Part shown: one piece after another, positions 45,526-55,805 of the stretch
Layout: each line of letters begins with the position of its first letter
Position numbering within the stretch: position 1 is the first letter of the stretch
DNA from: Lycium barbarum
Lineage: Eukaryota; Streptophyta; Magnoliopsida; Solanales; Solanaceae
Assembly (NCBI RefSeq): GCF_019175385.1
Contig: NC_083337.1
Coordinates: forward strand, 21,933,885-21,997,884
Length of the DNA stretch: 64,000 bases
Direction: 5' to 3'
The notes under the pieces: model-generated
Databases searched by the model: none
What the model was told of the DNA's origin: nothing
The model's input: only the letters and a program-made list of their open reading frames with translations
Translations under genes and position numbers: made by a program

Positions 45526-46250
45526 CACATTGTGGAGCCCATACATAAGCTCCTAAAGAAAAATACGCCTACAAAATGGACAGAGGAGCACTATAAAAAA
45601 AGTATCTATCCGATCCACCAGTTTTGGTACTACCCAGGCTTGGGATCCCATTTTGCTATACCTATCAGTCTCATAAAATGTCTTTGGATGTTTGTTAGGA
45701 CAACGCGACGAGACAGGTAACAAAAACCGTGCCATCTAGTACTTAAGCAAGAAATTCACAGCCTTTGAGGCAAGATATACACTAATGGAAAAGACATGTT
45801 GCGCTTTAACGTGTGAGTACTGGCCATAGAAGAAGAAATTGTGGAGCCTTACATGGGATGGAGATTATTCTTTGATGGGGCCGTTAACTACAAAGGTTTC
45901 GCAATTGGGTTGGTTTTGATATCAAAAAACGGGTAACATTACCCGATGGTCACAAATATTCAATTTCAATGTACCAATAACATGGCAGAGTATAAAGCTT
46001 GCATCCTAGGCTTCAGGATGGCGATAAACATGGACATCAGTGAATTACTGGTCATAGGAGACTCCGACCTATTAATCCCCCTAGTACGGGGTGACTGGGC
46101 CACCAAGAATGACAAAATCTTACTATACGTAAACCTCACACAGAGGTTGTGCAAAAGATTCAAATAGATCGAATCCAGGCAAATGTCGAGAGCCTGGAGC
46201 GAGTTTCCCGATGCCTTGGCTACCATAGCATCAATGATTCAGCATCCCGA
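45526..46250 (+). pseudogene. Element E RNase H region, including second archaeal-type RNase H
   Basis: Decayed connection sequence (45532-45720) leads to an RNase H fold at about 45855-46240: FFDGAVNYKGFAIG, CTNNMAEYKACILG, VIGDSDLLI and FPDALATIASM carry the Asp, Glu, Asp, Asp catalytic set of the additional RNase H of Tat-type elements. Stops lie near 45934 and 46167. Confidence 0.75.
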
Positions 46251-47130
46251 AAGTAGTCACATTGACCCTACGAAAATAAGTCTAAGAGAAAAGCACACCT
46301 ACTGTTCTCACGTGGAAGTGGAACCAGACGGTAAACCATGGTACAACAAAATCATGTTATATTTGGAGAAACAACAGTATCCTGAAGGTATCACAAGTAA
46401 TCAAAGGAAAACCATTCGAAAAATGGACAATGGATTCTTCCTGATCAAGGAAATACTTTACAAGCGGAAACGAGATCTGGTGTCGAAGCCACGAAACTAT
46501 TGGAAGATGTACATGCCGAGTCTGCGGGCCCCATATGAATGGAAGGAGATTGCTGCAAATTTGTGCATAGATGCGATCAGTCTCAGAATTATGGAGACCT
46601 AATCAGGGTCCTACCAAATAAACGCAACGCTATGAGCTCACCTTGGCCATTCTTCGCCTGGGGCATAGACGTCGTTGGACCTCTCAAGCCAGCCGCCTCG
46701 AATAGACATCGATTCATTTTAGTCGCCATAGAGTGCTTCACTAAATGGGTGGAAGCAACATCACACAAATCAGTAATAAAGAAAGTTGTAGCTGATTTCA
46801 TGTGAAACAACATCATATGCTACTTTGACATACCCGAGTAACGAATAACGGGGGCAAACCTAAACAGTCATCTTATAAAGGATATCTGTGAGCAGTTCCG
46901 AGTCGCTCATCGGAACTTAACTTCCCACCGGCCACAAATGAATAGAGTTGTAGAAGCAGCTAACAAAAACATCAAGAGGATACTGTGAAAGATGACGGAT
47001 AATTACAAGTGCTGGCACGAACAACTGCCGTATGCTTTGTTAGGATACCATACGATAGCCCGAACATCAATAGGGGCAACTCAATACTTTCTTGTTTATG
47101 GTAAGGAAGCAGTTACCAAGCCTTTAAATG
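46251..47130 (+). pseudogene. Element E integrase, 3'-truncated
   Basis: Spacer and zinc region (46260-46600), then the core: WPFFAWGIDVVGPLKP (about 46643-46690), FTKWVEATSHKS, a weak second Asp region with no clean SDNG, and RPQMNRVVEAANKNIKRIL holding the Glu (about 46930-46985). It continues to TQYFLVYGKEAV at about 47120 and then runs into unrelated LTR sequence. Stops at 46803 and 46842 among others. Confidence 0.75.
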
Positions 47131-47277
47131 CATCCCACCGTATCATATCATATCGGCCCCTCTGTGAGCATCATCATCACTATCATCATCGTATACTAGT
47201 TTATCAGGTGGTGATGCATATATAACGCCTATCCGTTACCTCATACCTCATATACATATAATATACGCGTATATAAC
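47131..47277 (-). repeat. LTR fragment H (minus strand), left piece
   Basis: The text ATATCGGCCCCTCTGTGAGC, the CATCAT run and TATATAACGCC are typical of the middle of minus-strand Tekay-type LTRs. It continues at 62834 beyond element F; TATATAACGCC reads across the join. Bases 47273-47277 (ATAAC) are the target duplication of F. Confidence 0.55.
47273..47277. repeat. Target site duplication ATAAC, left, element F
   Basis: ATAAC precedes TGTAACATCCC (47278) and follows the right LTR at 62829-62833. Confidence 0.92.
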
Positions 47278-48375
47278 TGTAACATCCCGTAAATCCGCAT
47301 AAAGTGTGAAAGCATTGTATGAGTCATTTGGAGCCTTATATGTTGGGTTACGTGCATGGCTTTAGGCTAAAGACCCAAGAGGAGATGGTCAAAATGAAAA
47401 TTCTCTACAGTTTCATGAAAAGAAGGTTTGATGATCGTCCTTTGTACCGTCGTTCTATTCGACGCTCCGTCCTTTGCACCGTCGATTGTGAGGAAGAGAA
47501 AATTGCTCACTGGAAATTTCATGACTTTGACGGAGCAGATCGACGCTGCGTCGATCTGTTAGACGCTCTGTCATTTGTACCATCGAATTGACCTAGTACA
47601 AAGACCATTCGACAGAGCAGATTGACACTTCATTGTTCTGTTCGACGCTCCGTCCTTTGTACAGTCATTTGTGCTTGGCGGGCTGAATTTATATAATTTG
47701 CAAAATTTTAGTTTTTTTCCATTCTTTTTACTCTAAAAAAACCCTAAGGATGAAAATATCTCTCTAGGACTCCAACACTAAGGTAAGAACATCTTAATCA
47801 TTGATTATCAATCCTAACAACAAACCCATAATTCTTGTGACAAAAACCTATGGTTTGGAATATAATTCTTTCTAAAGTGATTCAAGCTAGGGTTTGGGTG
47901 TTCTTCACTAGGAAAGTGAATTGTTAAACTTTGTTTAACACATTAAGGTATGTCTCTCTTTTAAAAACTTTATCATGGATATATGTTTTCTTCTCAAAGG
48001 TTCTTTATTGAATAAAAAGGTGAACTTCTCATGCAAAACCCTAATTCATATCTTTGCTTGTGGTTGGTGTGCGTGAGGGGACAAGCCCATATTAAACCTT
48101 GATTGTATTATCCTCTATATACGTATATGAAATCATAATCGTTTTCTTCTATAAGAGATGATCAGTGATGATGGTTAATTGTTGGTATTGATGACTTTAC
48201 AAAGGAACTATGACTAAGGAATCTTGTTTAAAGAAGTGGAAACATTTTCAAGATTATCTATGAAGTTATGAATTTTCATAATGGCATAATGAACTTTAAT
48301 GCTATTTGATGGTGTGACTACTTTGGGACAAATTGTGAATCGGCTTCTATGCTATGAACTTTGTTGTTGTGTTTG

Positions 48376-48540
48376 GCCTAGCTACTCGGGAGGAAGGGTA
48401 GCCACTATGGATCCTAGTGTGATAATGCCTAGCCATTCGGGAGGAAGAGTGGCCACTTCCGGGTTCGCTACCTGGGGTGTGATTATGCCTAGCTATTCAG
48501 GAGGAAGGATTGCCACCGTTGAATTTCATATTCTAGTGTG
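48376..48540 (+). repeat. Three tandem copies of a 51-60 bp unit in element F 5' LTR
   Basis: Units start with GCCTAGC(C/T)A(C/T)TC at 48376, 48427 and 48487. The other LTR has the same array from 61859. The array reads as SGGRVAT-like repeats in one frame, which I take to be a by-product. Confidence 0.75.
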
Positions 48541-48843
48541 GTGCACTGTGACAAGGGAACCTCTACGGTCACCCCTTCGATGTGCTTGATTCTTGGGCCT
48601 GTATTGGCATGTGTGATATTCTTATTTTCTCATGGAATTGTTGTTGTTAATTATGATCAATTGAAAGGCATATTTGAAGTTGTACCTTGACAAGAGGCTT
48701 TATAATCGGTTTTGATAGTTCTTATTGACATACACAAACTGAATAACTGTTCTTACAATGGTTTCACATGATTTTTTGGACTAATTTCTGTATGTATTAT
48801 TGAACCTTATTTTCATATTACTTGTTTTTCCTGAGGCACTCAC

Positions 48844-48860
48844 TGAGTACGAAGTACTCA
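48844..48860 (+). promoter_or_regulatory. LTR hairpin TGAGTAC-GAA-GTACTCA (element F)
   Basis: Perfect 7-bp arms with a 3-base loop, in the same LTR position as the TCAGTAC/GTACTGA hairpins of A, B, C and G. Second copy at 62325-62341. Confidence 0.6.
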
Positions 48861-49322
48861 GGCATACCGTTGTTGTTTTTTATGGTATGTTAGGTAACAG
48901 TGAAAGAAGGTTCTTGACACTCCGGGTATTTTAGGAACCCCCACATTCATTCGTGGGACACCATATTTGTTTAATTTCATTTATTTATATTAGTTTTTGG
49001 GATGCGTGCCCATAAGTTAGACAATTATTCCTTATTCTTAGAAGCTCCTTAGTATACATTCGAATGTGGGTAGAAGAAGAGTTATTGTTTAACTCTTTCG
49101 GGCACACTATCATGTTTTGGCTGAATTATTTAAATTATAAAGACTTCCGCTGATTTAATTCATATATTCATGATTTGTTACATTTATTTTATAAATTGTT
49201 GGAGGCGAATATTGAACCTAGCGGGTTCAAGTGTTATTATTTTGCTGTTTAGGTTCTTCCGATATTTTTCATGACATCGGATGTCGGTCACGTCTAGGGT
49301 TGGTTTTGGGGCGTGACAAGCT

Positions 49323-49334
49323 TGGTTTCAGAGC
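49323..49334 (+). other. Element F primer binding site (initiator tRNA-Met, one change)
   Basis: TGGTTTCAGAGC, with T for A at the fifth base, four bases after the LTR end. Confidence 0.83.
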
Positions 49335-49393
49335 CTAGGTTTAAATCTGTACTAGGATTATTGCCGGTGTCTGTGGAGCTGTGTCTATTGGGC

Positions 49394-49398
49394 TTTTC
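49394..49398. repeat. Target site duplication TTTTC, left, element G
   Basis: TTTTC precedes the LTR of G and recurs at 55801-55805. Confidence 0.88.
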
Positions 49399-49971
49399 TA
49401 TTACGCCCCAGAAAATTTCATGTTACTAAGGCTGCAGACGGCTTAATGTGAGCTCAAGGAGGAGTAAATATTACAAGTATAAAGGATGAAATTCTACTGT
49501 ATTAGCATGAGGATAGCTTGAGCACGATATTTGGTATTCCTGCAATATGATTGGAATGATACGTTAAAAGATATATAGCCCTCGTAATCGTAAGCTAAGG
49601 TGGGTCCACATGTCGAGATTTTATAAAGGACATATGAAAATTTATATGGATAATATATGTGAAGTTAAAGACAACTCAAGAAGGATCCTTGAGCCAAATC
49701 AAAGTGGAAGCCCTCCAAAAAGATGGTTTTTAAGTTATGTTTTCGGGTGATCTGACTTCGGGAGGCCATAACCCAATCATTATTTGGGAATTTGGGAACA
49801 CTCCTAAATTGAAAGTTGTAGATAATTGAATTAGTTTTCCCACCATAGGTCGTGAGCCTGCATATGACATAAGGATAAAAAGTTATGGACATTTTAATAC
49901 AGAAAGGTCAAGCTGGGCAGTGGGCTCGGCCCAACCCGACTCAAGGTCGGTGGGAACCGACCCAAGACCCC

Positions 49972-49978
49972 TATATAA
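49972..49978 (+). promoter_or_regulatory. TATA box of element G 5' LTR
   Basis: CCCTATATAAGGG context; the copy in the 3' LTR is at 53790-53796. The GA-run starting about 60 bases downstream would be in the early leader. Confidence 0.65.
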
Positions 49979-51183
49979 GGGCGAAATTCGTGCAATTTGT
50001 TGACATTTAACCCCAAAAAGAGCTGAACCTTTTAGAGAGAGAGAGAGAGAGAGAGAGGAGAGTTAGAGAGAGAATATGGAGAATCGATCAAGTTCGAGGC
50101 CCCGAATCCCGAGGCTCGTGAAGGATAAAGTGTAGTACGAGTTGTCGTCGTCGTTTTAAGATAAATATTGATCTTGGGGGATGATATTTTCGTGGTTGAG
50201 CTGCTGCTAAGGTATGTATAAGATCCCTTTTATGCTATTAAAGTGTTTATTTAGAGTTTTAATGGATTAGAACGGAGGAAATAATGTTAAAAGCTCGTTT
50301 GGCATTTTTGGGGAGTTTATGAAGGTGAGGTTGTTTCAGTGGAGTTAAATGGATGGAAATATCTGAGTTATGATGTATATTGATTGTCTATATTGTTGTT
50401 TGATGTTGGTGCTGAAATTTAGCTGAATCGGATTTTCGGGTTTGTCCAGTTTATAAAGGAAGTGCTGTCAAAATTCCGTTAGAAATAGAGATAAGTTTAA
50501 GGGATTGATTATAAGGATATATATTGGATTGACTGTTGGTAAATTGATATTGTTGATAGATTAGCGTGACACGAAGATGGACTGTGGTTAGCTGGAAAGC
50601 GGCAAAGGTATGTAAGGCAAACCTTTCTTCCTTTTGCATGATTCTTGTTTTATTCATTCTATATGTACTCCATATGATTCCATTCTTAGACGAGTAAGGT
50701 CTAAATGTTTCTTGTGATGGCTTATTGATATTGTACTCTTATTCTGTTCTAAAGGGAACACCCATAAGGTGCCAAGTTGAGTTATGTATATGGTTTTACT
50801 AATGATTTCGAGAAAATGAGTTTTATACTAATGGAAACATAATGTTTGTTTTTCAAAACCATTTCGAAGGGGGTGCGAGATTTTACTACTTCATTTCATT
50901 TACGATTTATGTCTACATTCCATAGTATCATCCCTTTGTATTGATATGATCATTTATTCTTTGGGTAGGGAAATAAAATGAAATTGAATAAAATATAAGT
51001 AGTAAGAATTTCATAACAATTCTACCCTTAAACCTGGAAGTTTGTCCTCCTAAGTCTAGTGAGATACAAATTTGATAACTTCTTATGAAAGACTAAGGCT
51101 AATAACTGGATTGTGATGACTTGATTAGTGACTTATGATATGAATTGAAATTGATATTTGTGTATTGAGTTTGAGTTGATATT

Positions 51184-51390
51184 AAGCCGGAAGCGGCTGC
51201 CCGAAGGGGCCATCATTATTAAGCTGGAAGCGGCTGCCCGAAGGGGCCATCATTATTATGGCGGAAGCGGCTGCCCGAAGGGGCCATCATTATTATGCCG
51301 GAAACGACCGTCCGAAGGGGATATTGTGATACTAGACGGAAGAGGTTGTCCGAAGGGACCATTATTTTAACATGTTGGAAGCGACATGTG
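51184..51390 (+). repeat. GC-rich 37-39 bp tandem array in element G 5' LTR
   Basis: Five units and a partial one start with (C/T)GGAAGCGG at 51188, 51225, 51262, 51299, 51337 and 51376. Each contains CTGCCCGAAGGGGCCAT or a variant. The second copy lies at about 54911-55115. Confidence 0.85.
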
Positions 51391-51551
51391 TGTTGGATTG
51401 CATTATTTACTTAAAGATTATTTTGAGACTTTGTGTGCCTATTTATTTATTTATTTATTTTTTCCAGCGAAGGCTGCAGGTATTGAGTTAGATTGTGATT
51501 TCTTCTCTCCTAAGTAAACTTATGATTATGACTTGTTACCACCTTACATAC

Positions 51552-51572
51552 TCAGTACATTGTCCGTACTGA
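51552..51572 (+). promoter_or_regulatory. Conserved LTR hairpin TCAGTAC-N7-GTACTGA (element G)
   Basis: Perfect arms, loop ATTGTCC; second copy at 55275-55295. Confidence 0.65.
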
Positions 51573-52080
51573 CGTCCTTTTGCCCGGGGATGCTGCGTTC
51601 ATGCCCGCAACCCCAGATGTTTTGACAAGTTAAGTGTATAGCTAGAATGCTTGGACGTCAGCTGGGATTGGAAAGTTCCACCTCATTCTGGAGCTGTGCT
51701 GAGTCATGTATAGATATGTATGATTACGGGTATGTCAGGGCCCTGTCCTGACTCATAATGTTCAATTTACTTCTTAGAGACTTCTGTAGACAGTGTCTTG
51801 TGGTATGTTTGTCGAGATGTCGACAAAGTGATGTCAGTTGAGTCCTTTATGGATTTTAAAAGAGTATGTATTTTAGATGATTTCAATTGGTTTAAAGTAC
51901 TTATTTGATTGAAAGTTTTCATAATCGTTATAAAGATAATGATTTCTATTTGGAAAAGTTTTATATTCTTAAAAGTTTTTGAAATGATAGGATTTGATAG
52001 AGCGAATGTCTAAGGGTTCACTTGACTCTTATGAGAGTCAAGTGCCCCTCATGCCCTAACATTGTTAGGGTGTGACAAAG

Positions 52081-52092
52081 TGGTATCAGAGC
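52081..52092 (+). other. Element G primer binding site (initiator tRNA-Met)
   Basis: TGGTATCAGAGC, three bases after the LTR end. Confidence 0.93.
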
Positions 52093-52135
52093 AATTCGTT
52101 ATAGGGGTTGTCTGCAAAGTCGTGTCTGGTAGAGT

Positions 52136-52175
52136 CTTGTTCATGGGTGTGTTGTCGACCACACTTATGAACAAG
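52136..52175 (+). promoter_or_regulatory. Leader hairpin with GTCGAC loop (element G), best-formed copy
   Basis: Arms 52136-52151 and 52160-52175 pair over all 16 positions (14 Watson-Crick, two G-U). The loop TTGTCGAC ends in the six-base palindrome GTCGAC. Compared with B, the seventh pair changes from T-A to C-G and the twelfth from A-T to G-C. The position, 44 bases after the primer site, is as in B and C. Confidence 0.7.
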
Positions 52176-53215
52176 AGGCTACAGGGCATCTAGGATGGTT
52201 TCCCTTCATTCAGATCATAGATTGTGCTATAGAGTTGTGTTGTAGGCCTTGAATCCTTGCCGCTAACTTTAAGATTCGAATTTTAATTAAGTGATTGTAA
52301 AGTGCAGCTATGATTGTGAGATTGGAATTGTTCGTAAGAAAGGTAAGTTCTCTGATGCTTAATGATTGCTATTTGAGGTAAGTGCTGCAGGTTAAGTATT
52401 TTAGTAAGAAAGGTATGCTTCTTATCGAATTGAGAATGCCATTGTGAAGAGCATTTGCACAAGTATGTATAGGATGTTGTAATATGATTGTGGGCCTGTG
52501 AGGCATATTGATATATTTTGAATGTTGCCCAGTGAGGCTTGTTGGTTAGCTATGTACAGGTCGTTACTACAAATTACAGAGGAGGTTCTGTCAAAATTTG
52601 GTTAAAAATTTATTGTGATCAGTATATATATGTGTGCTATGATCAATAAGATATACAAGTGTAAACTGAAGAATGAAGGGTTAATAATAGTTGTAAATCG
52701 GCTTAAAGGAGGGTAATGAGATGGGTTCAGAATGAGTTTGAGAGTTAGGTTGAAATTACTCGTGGATATAGAAGTGAGTCGAAGGTTAAGTTAAGTTCTC
52801 TCGGGAATTAGAAGTAAGGTTGATGAACTAAGATTAATGTGATTCGAATAATGTGATAAGATTATGAGAAAAGACTTAAGAGGGGAAGCAATGATAAGCA
52901 AGGAGTCATTCGAGAGGTGATTAGTATAAAAAAAAAGAGTAAGCTTAAACGAGCAAAGAATGAAACAAGGAAGAGAAAGAAAACTTATGATTACATGTGT
53001 TTGAGGAAAGGGAGTAATGTGTCCCTTATAGAAATCAATATAACTGAAAGCATCAATGAGGTTAAGGGAAGTTGAAGCTTGTAGAGGAAAGATAAGTTTT
53101 GAAAAGGACTTTAGGAATTGTGAAGGGTTGAGTGATATTAGTAAGTATTGGAATTGGATACGAGTATTAGTCTTCATTTAGCATTTGAGGATGAATGTTT
53201 CTAAGAAGGGAAGGA
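52176..53215 (+). other. Element G interior, non-coding
   Basis: About 1 kb rich in AG on the plus strand, with no recognisable protein in any frame. The hairpin CATTT-GAGGAT-GAATG (53182-53197) and a purine run AAGAAGGGAAGGA (53203-53215) end it, the expected polypurine tract. Confidence 0.7.
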
Positions 53216-55800
53216 TGTTACGCCCCAGAAAATTTAATATTACTAAGGCTGCAGATGGGTTAATGTGAGCTCAAGGAGGAGCAAATATTACAAGTATAAA
53301 GGATGAAATTCTACTGTATTAGCATGAGGATAGCATGAGTATGATATTTGGAATTCGTACAATATGATTGGAATGATACGTTAAACGATATATAGCCCTC
53401 GTAATGGTAAGCTAAGGTGGGGTCCACATGTCGAGATTTTATAAAGGACATATGACAAGTTATATGGATAATATATGTGAAGTTAAACACAACTCAAGAA
53501 GGACCCTTGAGCCAAATCAAAGTGGAAGCCCTCCAAAAAGATGTTTTTTAAGTTATGTTTGCAGGTGATCTGACTTCGGGAGGCCATAACCCCATCATTA
53601 TTTATGAATTTGGGAAAACTCCTAAATTGCAAGTTGTAGATAATTGAATTAGTTTTCCAACCAAAGGTCGTGGGCCTGCATGTGACATAGGGATAAAACG
53701 TTATGGACATTTTAATTCAGAAAGGTCAAGTTGGGCAGTGGGCTCGGCCCAACCCGACTCAAGGTCGGTGGGAACTGACCCAAGACCCTTATATAAGGGC
53801 GAAATTCGTGCAATTTGTTGAAATTTAACCCCCAAAAGAGCTGAACCTTTTAGAGAGAGAGAGAGGAGAGTTAGAGAGAGAAAATGAAGAATCGATCAAG
53901 TTCGAGGCCTCGAATCCCGAGGCTCGTGAAGGATAAAGTGTAGTACGAGATTCCTTTTATGCTATTAATGTTTTTATTTAGAGTTTTAATGGATTAGAAC
54001 GGAGGAAATAATGTTAAAAGCTCGTTTGGCCTTTTTGGGGAGTTTATGAAGGTGGGGCTGTTTCATTGGAGTTAAATGGATGGAAATATCCGTGTTATGA
54101 TGCATACTGATTGTCGATATTGTTGTTTGATGTTGGTGCTGATAATTTAGCTGAATTGGATTTTCGGGTTTGTGCAGTTTATAAAGGAAATGCTGTCGAA
54201 ATTCCGTTAGAAATAGAGATAAGTTTAAGGGATTGATTATAAGGATATATATTGGATTGATTGTTGATAAATTGATATTGTTGATAGATTAGCGTGACCC
54301 GACGATGGACTGTGGTTAGCTGGAAAGCGGCAAAGGTATGTAAGACAAACCTTTCTTCCCTTGGCATGATTCTTGTTGTTATTCATTCTATTTGTACTCC
54401 ATATGATTCCATTCTTAGACGAGTAAGGTCTAAATGTTTCTTGTGATGGCATATTGATATTGTACTCCTATTCTGTTCCAAAGGGAACACCTAGAAGGTG
54501 CCAAGTTGAGTTGTGTATATGGTTTTACTAATGATTTCGAGAAAATGAGTTTTATACTAAAGGAAACATAAAGTTTGATTTTCAAAACCATTCCGAAGGG
54601 GGTGCGAGATTTTACTTCTTCATTTCATTTACTATTTATGTCTACATTCCATAGTATCATCCCTTTGTATTGATATGACCATTTATTCTTTGGGTAGGGA
54701 AATAAAATGAAATTGAATAGAATATAAGTTGTATGAATTTCATAACAATTCTACCCTCAAACCTGGAAGTTGTCCTCCTAAGTCTAGTGAGATACAAATT
54801 TGATAACTTCTTATGAAAGACTAAGGCTAATAACTGGATTGTGATGACTTTATTAGTGACTTATGATATGAATTGAAATTGATATTTGTGTATTGAGTTT
54901 GAGTTGATATTAAGCCGAAAGCGGCTGCCCGAAGGGGCCATCATTATTAAGCCAGAAGCGGCTGCCCGAAGGAGCCATCATTATTATGCCGGAGGCGGCT
55001 GCCCGAAGGGGCCATCATTATTATGCCGGAAGCGGCCGTCCGAAGGGACTATTGTGATACTAGCCGGAAGCGGCTGTCCGAAGGGACCATTCTTTTAACA
55101 TGTCGGAATCGACATGTGTGTTGGATTGCATTATTACTTAAAGATTGTTTTGAGACTTTTTGTGCCTATTTATTTATTTACTTTTTCCAGCGAAGGCTGC
55201 AGGTATTGAGTTTGATTGTGATTTCTTCTCTCCTAATTCAAATTATGATTATGACTTGTTACCACCTTACATACTCAGTACATTGTCCGTACTGACGTCC
55301 TTTTTCCTGGGGATGCTGCGTTCATGCCCGCAGCCCCAGATTATTTGACAGGTTAAGTGTATAGCTAGAATGCGTGGATGTCAGCTGGGATTGGCAAGTT
55401 CCACCTCATTCTGGAGCTGTGCTGAGTCATGTATAGATATGTATGATTAGGGGTATGTCAGGGCCCTGTCCTGACTCATAATGTTCAATTTACTACTTAG
55501 AGACTTCTGCAGACAGTGTCTTGTGGTATGTTTGTCGAGATGTCGACAAAGTGATGTCAGTTGAGTCCTTTGTGGATTTTAAAAGGGTATGTATTTTAGA
55601 TGATTTCAATTGGTTTAAAGTATTTATTTGATTGAAAGTTTTCATAATCGTTATAAAGATAATGATTTCTATTTGGAAAAGTTTTATATTCTTAAAAGTT
55701 TATGAAATGATAGGATTTGATAGAGCGAATGTCTAAGGGTTTGCTCGACTCTGATGAGAGTCGGGTGCCCGTCATGCCCTAACACTGTTAGGGTGTGACA
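53216..55800 (+). repeat. Element G 3' LTR (2,585 bp)
   Basis: Starts TGTTACGCCCC, ends GGGTGTGACA. Lacks about 85 bases present in the other copy (50141-50224 region, downstream of the TATA box) and has a shorter GA-run. Otherwise collinear. Confidence 0.9.
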
Positions 55801-55805
55801 TTTTC
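55801..55805. repeat. Target site duplication TTTTC, right, element G
   Basis: Repeats 49394-49398. Removing G rejoins the leader of F. Confidence 0.88.

Larger units (their letters stand above)
32602..47130 (+). mobile_element. Element E: decayed Ogre/Tat-type Ty3 element
   Basis: Order: probable LTR, degenerate tRNA-Arg-type primer site, ORF1, gag, protease, RT, degraded RNase H, extra RNase H, integrase. An ORF before gag and a second, archaeal-type RNase H before integrase are the hallmarks of Ogre/Tat elements. Every gene is full of stops and frameshifts. The left end abuts the LTR of D at 32601, and the right end merges into LTR fragment H in the middle of integrase, so neither terminus is certain. 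Confidence 0.82.
47278..49318 (+). repeat. Element F 5' LTR (2,041 bp)
   Basis: Starts TGTAACATCCCG, ends GGGGCGTGACA. Holds a block of TCGACGCTCCGTC/ACCGTCG motifs (47430-47670), TATATAA at 47690-47696, splice-donor-like AAGGTAAG near 47780 and AAGGTATGT near 47946, a threefold repeat (48376-48540), and the hairpin TGAGTAC-GAA-GTACTCA (48844-48860). Confidence 0.92.
49399..52077 (+). repeat. Element G 5' LTR (2,679 bp)
   Basis: Begins TATTACGCCCC where the other LTR has TGTTACGCCCC, so the first dinucleotide is mutated. It contains TATATAA (49972-49978), a GA-run (50034-50057), splice-like AAGGTATGT signals near 50210 and 50612, a 37-bp tandem array (51184-51390) and the hairpin at 51552-51572. 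Ends GGGTGTGACA. Confidence 0.9.
49399..55800 (+). mobile_element. Element G: non-coding (LARD-like) LTR retrotransposon
   Basis: Two LTRs (2,679 and 2,585 bp) flank only 1,138 bases. The primer site, leader hairpin and polypurine tract are present, but I find no trace of Gag or Pol. Large LTR elements without coding capacity are known as LARDs; LTRs here are long for such a short interior. It inserted into the leader of F (target duplication TTTTC). It keeps the leader hairpin of A, B and C, with compensatory changes, so it probably used proteins of that group (inference). Confidence 0.9.

Noticed and set aside
47165..47215. Histidine-rich segment following element E integrase
   Set aside because: Translation of a CATCAT simple run that belongs to LTR fragment H.
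48299..48589. LTR-encoded repeat protein in F
   Set aside because: As a gene call it rests only on a tandem DNA repeat; the LTR copies differ in length and frame. Kept only as a low-interest finding.
51184..51390. CRISPR-like array
   Set aside because: Units are contiguous 37-39 bp tandem copies without unique spacers, inside a plant LTR.
52791..53177. 128-residue minus-strand frame in the interior of G
   Set aside because: Low-complexity translation of purine-rich DNA with no recognisable domain, opposite to the element's transcription.
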